A stretch of DNA of 64,000 bases from Shewanella algicola (GTDB lineage Bacteria > Pseudomonadota > Gammaproteobacteria > Enterobacterales > Shewanellaceae): the NCBI RefSeq assembly GCF_014648035.1, contig NZ_BMQI01000028.1, positions 1 to 64,000 on the forward strand, in the 5' to 3' direction. Within the stretch, counting starts at the first letter, position 1. Each line of letters starts with the position of its first letter. Under the pieces are notes generated by a model. That model searched no databases and was not told the origin of the DNA. It saw only the letters and a list, made by a program, of their open reading frames with translations. The translations under genes and the position numbers were made by a program. Of this stretch, positions 1 to 7,565 are shown piece by piece.

Positions 1-77
1 ACCCAGAGAACAAAAAAGAAGCAGCTTAACAGCTTAGGCGACAACTACCTTGAAAAACGCCGTATGATCTACAAGAC

Positions 78-1091
78 ATGGATACCGAAGAAAAAATTAC
101 CGACTTTAAAGCACAGGTTTACCATGAACTGCAAAAGTTCAGAGACAGCGAATTTGTTACAGACATTAAAGTGTATACGTCTGAATATTTCCCCGAGTCA
201 CAGCGCAATAATTTTCGGCGTGATTATAAGCAAAAAGACAAATACCCTATCGATATCGTCATCGCAGATCGATTTATTGCCAGAACATGCCTGTCTTCAC
301 TCCAAAAAAGAAACCCAGGCCGAAAAGTGACAGACATGATGTGCAACGATATCCTTATCATTAATGATCTTTACAAAATACCGAATAAGCTAAAACCTTT
401 CCCGATAAAGTGGGCAACGGTTGAACGCGGTGAAAGAGAAAGCACAGGTAAACAGCGGATCCATGTAAAAATTACCTACAACAATGGTCAGCAGTGCTAC
501 CTTAGAAACTTTTCAAATACCCCCTGCGTCGAGCAACCCACATTATTGTTGCCTTCTGAAGAAAAAATCAGCCGTATTTACCATAAGTTCACCCATACCC
601 ATATTATTTTTTATGTCTGGAGTGGCATTATTGAAACCGCGCATACAAGAGAAGTGATTTATAAATTTGGGGTATGCCGCTTTGACTGGTCTGATACAGA
701 AAAGTACAACATTGAAGAATTAACGCAATCCGTGATGAGCCGCCAATTGGACTATTGCCGTTCACATCAAATTATGGCGAATGAGGCAAAAGTGGAGTTG
801 ATTTCAACCCCAATGCCTTTTGATGACGGTTGGGCTAATAGCGCGTTAGGTCGATTAGAAAATGGGCTAAAAGATCCAAACAAAAATCCCTTATTAATGC
901 GTAATGACAATGTGCCTGAAAATAGCATGCTCAGCAGCAATCCCACTGAGATCATGTGCAACGACTGGCATAGAAGACTGTTTGTTATTCCATTTATCAA
1001 AAACTACGTTAATACAATGGAACATGCTCAATCAATCGGCTTTATCGATCTTGAAAACGCGAGAGGTGAGGAGTATCCCGTTCCAAAGTAA
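78..1091 (+). CDS. Unrecognised 337-residue protein
   Basis: I do not recognise this protein. It is 337 residues, soluble-looking, with no signal peptide or membrane segment. It is rich in charged and aromatic residues and has scattered cysteines without a clear zinc motif. The ATG at 78 is the first start in this frame; in-frame stops lie at 27-29 and 51-53, and no convincing ribosome binding site precedes it. An overlapping frame stays open from the window edge to 330, so this gene could be the 3' part of a frameshifted longer gene or overlap an upstream one. Its neighbour is a toxin-antitoxin operon, which suggests accessory DNA, but that does not assign a function. Confidence 0.6.
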   Translation: MDTEEKITDFKAQVYHELQKFRDSEFVTDIKVYTSEYFPESQRNNFRRDYKQKDKYPIDIVIADRFIARTCLSSLQKRNPGRKVTDMMCNDILIINDLYKIPNKLKPFPIKWATVERGERESTGKQRIHVKITYNNGQQCYLRNFSNTPCVEQPTLLLPSEEKISRIYHKFTHTHIIFYVWSGIIETAHTREVIYKFGVCRFDWSDTEKYNIEELTQSVMSRQLDYCRSHQIMANEAKVELISTPMPFDDGWANSALGRLENGLKDPNKNPLLMRNDNVPENSMLSSNPTEIMCNDWHRRLFVIPFIKNYVNTMEHAQSIGFIDLENARGEEYPVPK

Positions 1092-1391
1092 CAATACAAG
1101 CAGATAACCTCTTAATTGATTCTTGTGTTTATACCATCAGGATAAATAAGTGATCAGAGATTGCGTAGGAAAAATCGCTTAGAACAAGGCAGAAATTACA
1201 GCGAGGTAGCTGTTCTAGCTTCAAAATTTCTAACGAAGTTATAAGCAATGTTAACCAGTAAGCATGATCACATTTTTGTGCTGATTGCTATTAAAAGCGC
1301 TCATCGAGTAGGGTGAGGCGTTGCCGCCTCTTCCCTCTCACATATTGAAGCAACTCAACAAAAATCTACATTGAAATAGATTGCCGCTGGA
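1092..1391. other. Noncoding gap with hairpin and repeat-like DNA
   Basis: No gene is visible here. A GC-rich hairpin (GAGGCG, loop TTGC, CGCCTC) lies at 1315-1330 and is extended by AGGG/CCCT arms. It lacks a following T-tract, so it is only a weak terminator candidate for the gene ending at 1091. The stretch from about 1151 to 1273 is bracketed by TGATCA on both sides and looks like a small intergenic repeat, but no second copy is in this window. Confidence 0.35.
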
Positions 1392-1537
1392 GTGATTATT
1401 TGTTGAACAGCCAAATAATCACCACTATCGGTTATTTATTGGTAGTGCATTTCACGAGCGCAATATAATCACCCTTATCGGTGAATATATTTTAAAGTTA
1501 CTGAAATCGGTCTATAATCACTGATATCGGTGATTAT
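1392..1537. promoter_or_regulatory. hipBA operator array
   Basis: Three related palindromic boxes precede hipB. They are near 1415-1437, 1464-1488 and 1514-1537, each of the form TAATCAC, about 8 bases, then CGGT(G)A(A)T. The third is a perfect palindrome with 8-base arms ATAATCAC and GTGATTAT. A further half-site at 1392-1402 (GTGATTATTTG) is the exact inverse of 1412-1422. HipB-type antitoxins are known to bind multiple palindromic operators and autorepress, so these are the likely binding sites overlapping the promoter. The sequence differs from the E. coli operator; the assignment rests on position and symmetry. Confidence 0.7.
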
Positions 1538-1555
1538 TTTAGTAAGGTTCGATTG

Positions 1556-1846
1556 ATGGCTAAGAAAGTAACTTCTTCAAAAATGCCTAGCGCTGCATTC
1601 ATAGATAATGCAGCCGTTCTAGGCCAACTCATCAAAGCAAAAAGAACTGAACTCGGCCTAAAGTTAGCAGACTGCGCCGCGCTATGCGGAATTGGTATTA
1701 ATACTTTATCACGTATTGAAAACGGAAATTCAAACTGTACTTTATCAGCGGTTTTTTCTGTTTTAAACGGATTAGGTATTAAGCTAACCTCCAAAGAATT
1801 AACCCCTTTAGAAAAGATATCATCACCTTTTGATGAGTGGGTTTAG
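1556..1846 (+). CDS. hipB: HipB-like antitoxin, XRE-family repressor
   Basis: This small DNA-binding protein has a helix-turn-helix of the Cro/C1 type at about residues 25-80 (LGLKLADCAALCGIGINTLS then RIENGN). It is expected to neutralise HipA and repress its own operon. ATG at 1556 is preferred over a TTG three bases upstream because AAGG lies about nine bases before it. Its stop is two bases from the ATG of hipA, so the pair is translationally coupled. A palindromic operator array sits immediately upstream. The family assignment is firm from the motif and the partner; no target besides its own operon can be inferred. Confidence 0.88.
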   Translation: MAKKVTSSKMPSAAFIDNAAVLGQLIKAKRTELGLKLADCAALCGIGINTLSRIENGNSNCTLSAVFSVLNGLGIKLTSKELTPLEKISSPFDEWV

Positions 1847-1848
1847 AT

Positions 1849-3177
1849 ATGACAAAAGCTGACGCATACAGGCTAGACATCAAATACGCTGATCAAGTGA
1901 TTGGAAATTTATCTTTAGATAACAAGACCAACTTATTGAAACTGAGTTATTCACCACTGTGGCAAACCGAAGGTTTTGCTATCTCCCCCCATTTATCACT
2001 GGATAATCAACACTCACCAGAAGTCGCGTACAGCTTTCTAGATAATGCCTTGCCTGAAGGTGAAGCAAGAAAACTTTTGGCTGAAAATCTGGGTGTTTCA
2101 GAGAAAAATGTTTATTCACAAGTCAGTGCCATTGGAAATGACTTAGCAGGCGCAGTGACATTTTTACCGTCATTAGAAGAACACCGACACAACCAGCCGT
2201 CTTTTAGAATACTTGAAGAAGAGCTCATTACAAGACTCGACAATAAAGAAGAATTGGGCCTACTCACATGGGACGATAAGCCACGTCTCAGCGTGGCCGG
2301 AGTTCAAGATAAACTAAATGTTTTTATTGATGAGAAAGGCAATATTGGCTTTGGAGATGGGTCACTCTGCTCTACCCATATTATAAAATTTGAAAAGAGA
2401 AACTGTCCAAATCTCGTCCTAAACGAATTTTTTTGTATGAAGCTCTCTAGTGCAGTTGGATTGCCAACTGCTGATGTTGAGTATAGACATTTTGGACCGC
2501 ACCCTTCGCTCATCGTAAAACGATTCGATCGCAAATATGTTGCCGACGCCAACAAAGTAATGAGGCGCCATGTTATCGATGGCTGCCAGGCATTAAATTT
2601 ACCAAGAGACTACAAATATGAGCGAAACTTGGGTGATGGAAGAGATGTTCAACATATTCGAGATGGCGCTAGCTTAGTAAAGCTATTTGATTTCACTGGA
2701 CATATGTCTTCGCCAATTGAAAGTAAGCAATGGCTTATAAACTGGCAACTGCTTAATTTAATGATCAGCAACTACGACAGTCATGGCAAGAACGTTTCAT
2801 TATTCTTTGATAGAAATAATGCACGATTCACTCCAGCTTATGATCTCGTCAATATCGCTTTGTTCCCTCAATTTAAACACAGGTTAGCGATGGCTATAGG
2901 TGATGAGTTTTACCCCGACCATATTCATGCGTATCAACTGGCTTATTTCGCAGAAACATGTGATATCGATAAGAAACTGTTATCTAGGCTATTGATTGAA
3001 TTAGCAAATAAATTGATAAAACAACTATCGACTGGGTCGTTGATTAAAAGTTTACAAACTCAATCTCATTTTTCTGATAATGATATTAAGTATTTTCAGC
3101 AACTGAGTGACAACATACTGACAAGAACCGAGTATTTAAAAGCTCAAGCAGTTGAAATCCCTAATATTGAAGTATAG
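1849..3177 (+). CDS. hipA: HipA-like serine/threonine kinase toxin
   Basis: This is a kinase toxin of the HipA family. E. coli HipA phosphorylates glutamyl-tRNA synthetase and induces growth arrest or persistence; the target here is unknown. Visible family motifs are SVAGVQDKLNVF (the loop carrying the autophosphorylated serine region), HIIKF, LIVKRFDR (ATP-binding lysine), HVIDGCQALNLP, the catalytic loop NYDSHGKNVSLFF and the metal-binding TPAYDLVN. At about 442 residues it has full family length, and no key residue appears to be missing. A GTG at 1837 is an alternative start overlapping hipB by ten bases; the ATG at 1849 gives a clean two-base gap. It is cotranscribed with hipB. Confidence 0.9.
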   Translation: MTKADAYRLDIKYADQVIGNLSLDNKTNLLKLSYSPLWQTEGFAISPHLSLDNQHSPEVAYSFLDNALPEGEARKLLAENLGVSEKNVYSQVSAIGNDLAGAVTFLPSLEEHRHNQPSFRILEEELITRLDNKEELGLLTWDDKPRLSVAGVQDKLNVFIDEKGNIGFGDGSLCSTHIIKFEKRNCPNLVLNEFFCMKLSSAVGLPTADVEYRHFGPHPSLIVKRFDRKYVADANKVMRRHVIDGCQALNLPRDYKYERNLGDGRDVQHIRDGASLVKLFDFTGHMSSPIESKQWLINWQLLNLMISNYDSHGKNVSLFFDRNNARFTPAYDLVNIALFPQFKHRLAMAIGDEFYPDHIHAYQLAYFAETCDIDKKLLSRLLIELANKLIKQLSTGSLIKSLQTQSHFSDNDIKYFQQLSDNILTRTEYLKAQAVEIPNIEV

Positions 3178-3269
3178 AGACGTCAACTTAGTGAAATCGT
3201 TTTTTTTAGAGGGGATGACCAACGGCGTAGCCAACAAACATAGCTGCGGATTACACACATTATTTAATG

Positions 3270-3575
3270 TTACCACTTAGAAAAGTCATAGTGCACGAAT
3301 GAAGGTGACAATGAAGTGTTGGCTCCATCAAACTTTTTTCCACAATAGGGACAATAGCGTACTTTTATTGCTATTGTTTCGATAATTTGGCCAACTTCTT
3401 CTAAGTAGTGATTTTCCTGAAGATCAATTTCTGTTGCCACCCTATTTAAATTTAAAATGAAGCAACCTTCGACATATTCATACCAAGCATCGACTAATTT
3501 CATGTTGTCGCAATAGTGAAGATCTTTCATTTGTAAACCTTGCAAGAGAAGTACATATTTATAACCGGCTAACAC
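3270..3575 (-). CDS. Small hypothetical protein with CPYCGKKF knuckle
   Basis: This 101-residue ORF is not recognised. Near its C-terminus it has one zinc-ribbon-like half motif, CPYCGKKF, and an earlier HYCDN, so it might bind a metal. The likely start could be an internal methionine (MKDLHYC, about residue 16), since the first 15 residues are hydrophobic and unlike the rest. It is convergent with hipA and isolated, with no operon partner. It could be a small accessory-region gene or a decayed fragment. Confidence 0.45.
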   Translation of the reverse strand: MLAGYKYVLLLQGLQMKDLHYCDNMKLVDAWYEYVEGCFILNLNRVATEIDLQENHYLEEVGQIIETIAIKVRYCPYCGKKFDGANTSLSPSFVHYDFSKW

Positions 3576-3785
3576 TGTTAATTTTGCACTGTTCTGAAGT
3601 TAAGGGCATGATCAGATCTGCGCTAAGTTTCGATTCGCTCATGTAAAGATGACGAAGTGTGATACTTGTAATTGAATGGGTACTTACCTCTTAATTGCCC
3701 GAAAAATTGCACTATCGTTTCACTATTGGCAACTGAATGTGCGGATACAATCGAAATAGATTGTTTGTTAAAAAAGCACACATAC

Positions 3786-3820
3786 AAAAACAGGTGACTG
3801 CTAAGCAATCACCTGTTTTT
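3786..3820 (-). terminator. Bidirectional rho-independent terminator after glmM
   Basis: The perfect 12-base inverted repeat AAAAACAGGTGA and TCACCTGTTTTT, with an 11-base loop, has A- and T-tracts at its flanks. It lies about 90 bases past the stop of glmM on the minus strand. It is a good candidate for the end of the long polysaccharide transcript. No gene is evident between it and the ORF ending at 3575. Confidence 0.8.
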
Positions 3821-3828
3821 ATGTTTTA

Positions 3829-3912
3829 TGTGAAGCGTCCTAGCAGTGACGAAGTCACGCCCTAGCAGCGTAGCGTCCTAGAACCTAGCAGCGCAGCGCC
3901 CTAGCACCTAGC
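3829..3912. repeat. CTAG-rich dispersed intergenic repeat, copy 1
   Basis: This stretch is built of short modules such as CCTAGCAGCGTAGCGTCCTAG and GTGACGAAGTCAC. The same modules recur at about 5276, 6411, 33437, 36193, 44404, 51575 and 53868. It runs up to the stop codon of glmM and even supplies its last bases. The frequent CTAG tetranucleotides put stop codons in several frames. Confidence 0.75.
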
Positions 3913-5257
3913 TGCGAACCGCGTTGGCGATGTGCTCAGCCTGTGTTTGCGACATTTCTGGGTCGGTAGACTCAACCATTACGCGAATTAATGGCTCAGT
4001 GCCAGATTTACGCAGTAACACTCGACCATTGTTACCTAAAACGGTTTCCGCTTCTTTTACAGCTTGCTTAACCGCGGCAGAGGCTAAAATCTCATCTGCA
4101 TTGTTTGCAGTTAAACGAACGTTAAGCAATACCTGTGGTAGCTTTTGCATGCCAGAAACAAGTTCAGCTAATGACTGTTTAGACTCAAGTACCGCTTGAA
4201 GCACTAACAAAGATGCCACAACACCATCACCCGTTGAAGCATGGTCAAGGTGTAAAATATGGCCAGAGCCTTCGCCGCCTAACTTCCAACCGGTTTCTTT
4301 TAATTGCTCAACCACATAGCGATCGCCTACTTTGGCACGTTTAAATGGAATATCCATCTCTTTTAACGCCAATTCAAGGCCAAGGTTAGACATTAACGTG
4401 CCAACCACCCCGCCTTGTAATGTCCCTTTATGTTTAGCAGCACGGGCTAATATGTATAAAATTTGGTCGCCATCGACCACATGGCCGTTGTGATCTACAA
4501 ACATGATGCGGTCGGCATCACCGTCAAGCGCAATACCTAAATCAGCCTCGTGCACCATCACCGCCGTTTGTAGGCTGTCTAGGTGAGTCGCACCGCAATG
4601 GTCATTAATATTCACACCATTAGGTTTATCGTTAATGCTTATAACTTCAGCACCTAACTCGCGGTACACATTTGGGGCAATGTGGTAAGCCGCACCATTG
4701 GCGCTGTCGACCACAATTTTTAATCCCGCTAAGGTTAAGTCTTTGGCAAATACGCCTTTGCAAAACTCAATGTAACGGCCAGCGGCGTCGGTAATACGAC
4801 GCACTTTACCGAGTAACTCAGAAGACACACACTGCATCGCATTATGGTTTAACGCCTGGTCGAGTAGCGCCTCGATTTCAAGCTCTTGTTGGTCATTGAG
4901 CTTAGTGCCAGAGTTAGAGAAAAACTTAATGCCGTTATCGTAATGAGGGTTGTGCGATGCGCTAATTACCACCCCCGCATCAGCCCTAAACGTTGAGGCT
5001 AAATACGCCACCGCAGGCGTTGGCATAGGGCCAATTAACGCCACGTTAACACCGGCAGCAGAAAGCCCCGCCTCAATGGCCGACTCAAACATATAACCAC
5101 TGCTGCGGGTATCTTTACCAATCAATACTTCCTTGGTACCCGTTGAGGCAAGTACAGTACCCGCCGCCCAACCCAATTTCATTGCAAAATCAGGTGTAAT
5201 AGGAAACGTCCCCACTTTTCCACGCACACCGTCGGTACCAAAATATTTACGACTCAT
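3908..5257 (-). CDS. glmM: Phosphoglucosamine mutase
   Basis: This enzyme converts glucosamine-6-phosphate to glucosamine-1-phosphate, feeding UDP-GlcNAc for peptidoglycan and for the amino sugars of this locus. At 449 residues it has full length. It opens with [13 protein letters not shown], has the phosphoserine loop [11 protein letters not shown] (serine near 101), the metal site DGDADR and the C-terminal phosphate-binding [12 protein letters not shown]. glmM is usually next to folP; here it is the last gene of the polysaccharide cluster, after hepT and a repeat tract. It could be a second, locus-dedicated copy or a relocated sole copy; this window cannot tell. Confidence 0.95.
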   Translation of the reverse strand: MSRKYFGTDGVRGKVGTFPITPDFAMKLGWAAGTVLASTGTKEVLIGKDTRSSGYMFESAIEAGLSAAGVNVALIGPMPTPAVAYLASTFRADAGVVISASHNPHYDNGIKFFSNSGTKLNDQQELEIEALLDQALNHNAMQCVSSELLGKVRRITDAAGRYIEFCKGVFAKDLTLAGLKIVVDSANGAAYHIAPNVYRELGAEVISINDKPNGVNINDHCGATHLDSLQTAVMVHEADLGIALDGDADRIMFVDHNGHVVDGDQILYILARAAKHKGTLQGGVVGTLMSNLGLELALKEMDIPFKRAKVGDRYVVEQLKETGWKLGGEGSGHILHLDHASTGDGVVASLLVLQAVLESKQSLAELVSGMQKLPQVLLNVRLTANNADEILASAAVKQAVKEAETVLGNNGRVLLRKSGTEPLIRVMVESTDPEMSQTQAEHIANAVRS

Positions 5258-5275
5258 AAAAACTCCAATGTAAAA

Positions 5276-5565
5276 AGGTTCTAGGTTCTAAATGCGTTGA
5301 CGGATTACGGAATACAGAACGCTTCGCTTACGGGCTCTAGGAACTCGCAAGCTCGCGAGAGAGCGGACTTCGTCCTTCTAGGTTCTAAATGCGTTGACGG
5401 ATTACGGATTACAGAATGCTTCGCTTACGGGTTTAAGTGCTAGGAACTCGCAGGCTCGCCTGAGAGCGGACTGCGTCCTTCTAGGTTCTAGCTTCTAAAT
5501 GCGTTGACGGATTACAGAACGCTTCGCTTACGGGCTCTAGGAACTCGCAGGCTCGCCTGAGAGGG
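5276..5565. repeat. CTAG-rich repeat, tandem of three units
   Basis: Three head-to-tail units of about 97-110 bases each contain TTCTAAATGCGTTGACGGATTA, then GAACGCTTCGCTTACGGG, then AACTCGCARGCTCGC and GCGGACTTCGTCCTTCTAGG. Unit starts, taken at AATGCGTTGA, are 5291, 5388 and 5498. This is the longest tandem of the dispersed family in the window, and it fills the whole gap between glmM and hepT. Confidence 0.85.
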
Positions 5566-5997
5566 TTACTCGGAAAGCAAAAAAGGAATAGCCTTATCCG
5601 TAAATTCAGCCAAGGATTGATAATGCTTTTGGCGCAAAATATCTTCAATAATCAATAAATCGATATTCAAATAATCGTCCACCAAACCATTACGCATGCC
5701 AATGATCTGTTTCCAAGTGCGTAATTCATCACTGGATATCAGATTATGCGCCTTTAAAACAGAGAATGATTGATAAGCTTCGGTCACACTGTGACCCTGT
5801 ATCTTTTTCACCATATGCTTGGCTAGCCCTATGCACATTTCAGTGAAAACTTGCAGTAACCGTTCAGTCGCTATGAAGTCACGCTTTTTAAGCTCTGAAT
5901 GTATTAAATCAAAGCGAAGTTCATCGAGTTCTTTGAGATACATTGCTTTGTGCATTTTGACTTCATTGAGGTATAGCTCAATACCTTTGTTCATCAT
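5566..5997 (-). CDS. hepT: HepT-like HEPN toxin with altered RX4HXY motif
   Basis: This 143-residue all-alpha protein of the HEPN/DUF86 family pairs with the nucleotidyltransferase upstream. HepT toxins are RNases with a conserved RX4HXY motif. The equivalent site here reads RNGLVDDY (residues 102-109), so arginine and tyrosine are kept but the histidine is aspartate. In the well-studied Shewanella pair, MntA modifies the motif tyrosine, which remains present here. The ATG overlaps the mntA stop as ATGA, so the two are translationally coupled. The His-to-Asp change may abolish or alter RNase activity. The pair lies inside the polysaccharide cluster, between galU and glmM. Confidence 0.85.
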   Translation of the reverse strand: MMNKGIELYLNEVKMHKAMYLKELDELRFDLIHSELKKRDFIATERLLQVFTEMCIGLAKHMVKKIQGHSVTEAYQSFSVLKAHNLISSDELRTWKQIIGMRNGLVDDYLNIDLLIIEDILRQKHYQSLAEFTDKAIPFLLSE

Positions 5998-6383
5998 TCA
6001 GCCTCGCGTTTGCTTTGCATCAATTGATACTCAAACATAGAACGAATGCGGTTTTCTTCTTGATAAACGCGCAATGGGTTATTGTTATATACCAATTGGC
6101 CATATTCAATCACATTAAAAGCAAGCGCAATAGGTATACGATTAATATCAACGATACTCAATTTATCGAGAGGCATGTTTAACTCTTCTGCCCACTCTAT
6201 TGCTAAACACTCGGGGCGAGATTGAAGTGATAAAGCTGGGAGAGTATGATTCTTAAACGCAATGGCTATATCAACATCACTTTCTGAGTGCGCTGTTCCC
6301 TGAGCTTGAGAGCCATATAACCAAATAAGCTCAATGTCTTCATTAAGCTTTGCTATGTTAACGATAAAGTCTATCATACCCAT
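5994..6383 (-). CDS. mntA: MntA-like minimal nucleotidyltransferase antitoxin
   Basis: This small nucleotidyltransferase is the antitoxin partner of HepT. The signature GSX10DXD is intact: GSQAQGTAHSESDVD. In this family the antitoxin transfers AMP units to the toxin's motif tyrosine. The open frame extends upstream to a TTG at 6425, but those extra 14 codons are encoded by the CTAG-rich repeat, so I prefer the ATG at 6383; an ATG at 6377 is also possible. It is followed by hepT with a four-base overlap. The repeat tract directly upstream probably replaced or contains its promoter, unless it is transcribed from galU. Confidence 0.85.
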   Translation of the reverse strand: MGMIDFIVNIAKLNEDIELIWLYGSQAQGTAHSESDVDIAIAFKNHTLPALSLQSRPECLAIEWAEELNMPLDKLSIVDINRIPIALAFNVIEYGQLVYNNNPLRVYQEENRIRSMFEYQLMQSKREAE

Positions 6384-6410
6384 TCTATTTATGCCGTTTA
6401 TAAGCGAAGC

Positions 6411-6640
6411 CTCTAGCAGTGACAAAGTCGGGTAGTAGGTTCTAGGTTCTAAATGCGTTGACGGATTACGGATTACAGAACGCTTCGCTTACGGGTCTAA
6501 GAGCTAGAAACTCGCAGGCTCGTCTGAGGGCGGACTTCGTCCTTCTAGCATCGAAGCGTCTTAGAAGCATAGCGCCCTCGAAGTGACGCAGTCACGTCCT
6601 AGGACCTAGAACCTATAAGCGAAGCACCCTAGGCCTCCCA
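6411..6640. repeat. CTAG-rich dispersed repeat between mntA and galU
   Basis: This is one long copy of the dispersed family. It contains the AATGCGTTGACGGATTACGG module, AACTCGCAGGCTCG, GCGGACTTCGTCCTTCTAG and GTGACGCAGTCACGTCCTAGG. Several short hairpins are visible: GGAC-TTC-GTCC and GTGAC-GCA-GTCAC. It provides the upstream, probably untranslated, part of the open frame preceding mntA. Confidence 0.8.
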
Positions 6641-6641
6641 A

Positions 6642-7520
6642 TTAGAGCATTTTAGCGATACGGTTTTTAAACTCTGCGCCTAGCTTGGCGTCACGTAAAC
6701 CATATTCAACAAATGCGGCCATGTAACCTAGCTTGTCACCACAATCGTGTGACTTGCCGGTCATGTTAAAGGCTTCAACTGTGTCCTGTTCAATCAGCAT
6801 ATCAATGGCATCAGTTAGCTGAATTTCATCACCTGCGCCCGCTGGGGTTTTAGCCAATAATCGCCAGATTTTTTCTGACAATACATAACGGCCAACTACC
6901 GCTAAATTAGATGGTGCTTCGCCAACGGCTGGTTTTTCTACCATGGCAGAAATTTTTGCCGAATCTCCAGGGGCAATCTCAACACCATTACAATCGGCAA
7001 TACCATACTTGTTCACTTCATCGTCAGGAACAGGAGCCACCATAATCTGGCTTGCAAAGCTGGTTTTGTAACGGGCAATCATCGCCGCTAGGTTTTCATG
7101 TTTTTGGTCAGCTGTGTAGGCATCTAAAATCACGTCAGGCAGCACTACAGCGAACGGATTATTACCAATACAAGGTTGCGCACATAATACCGCATGACCA
7201 AGGCCTTTCGCCTCACCTTGACGCACATGCATAATGGTCACATCTTTAGGGCAAATGGCCTGAACTTCTTCAAGTAACTGACGTTTAACACGTTTCTCTA
7301 GCGTTGACTCAAGCTCAAAAGACTTATCAAAGTGGTTTTCAATAGCGTTTTTACTGGCATGCGTCACCAATATAATCTCTTTAACCCCAGCAGCTACACA
7401 CTCATCAACAATGTACTGAATTAACGGCTTATCAACCAAAGGCAACATCTCTTTAGGTATCGCTTTGGTTGCAGGTAACATGCGAGTCCCAAGGCCCGCC
7501 ACAGGAATAACAACTTTCAT
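6642..7520 (-). CDS. galU: UTP-glucose-1-phosphate uridylyltransferase
   Basis: This enzyme makes UDP-glucose from UTP and glucose-1-phosphate in the cytoplasm. It supplies the UDP-glucose dehydrogenase of this locus and the wider cell envelope. The N-terminal nucleotide-binding motif [19 protein letters not shown] and the later LPDVILDAY and [19 protein letters not shown] are typical. At 292 residues it has family length. ATG at 7520 is chosen over the TTG at 7523 because AAAGGA lies about seven bases upstream. It follows wbpM by about 45 bases in the same operon. Confidence 0.95.
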   Translation of the reverse strand: MKVVIPVAGLGTRMLPATKAIPKEMLPLVDKPLIQYIVDECVAAGVKEIILVTHASKNAIENHFDKSFELESTLEKRVKRQLLEEVQAICPKDVTIMHVRQGEAKGLGHAVLCAQPCIGNNPFAVVLPDVILDAYTADQKHENLAAMIARYKTSFASQIMVAPVPDDEVNKYGIADCNGVEIAPGDSAKISAMVEKPAVGEAPSNLAVVGRYVLSEKIWRLLAKTPAGAGDEIQLTDAIDMLIEQDTVEAFNMTGKSHDCGDKLGYMAAFVEYGLRDAKLGAEFKNRIAKML

Positions 7521-7565
7521 CAATAATCCTTTAAATTTTAATGTTCAGCGCGGCTTAAAAATAGC

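Noticed and set aside
3623-3808. 61-codon minus-strand frame upstream of the small zinc-ribbon-like ORF
   Set aside because: It begins inside the glmM terminator hairpin, has no ribosome site and no recognisable composition.
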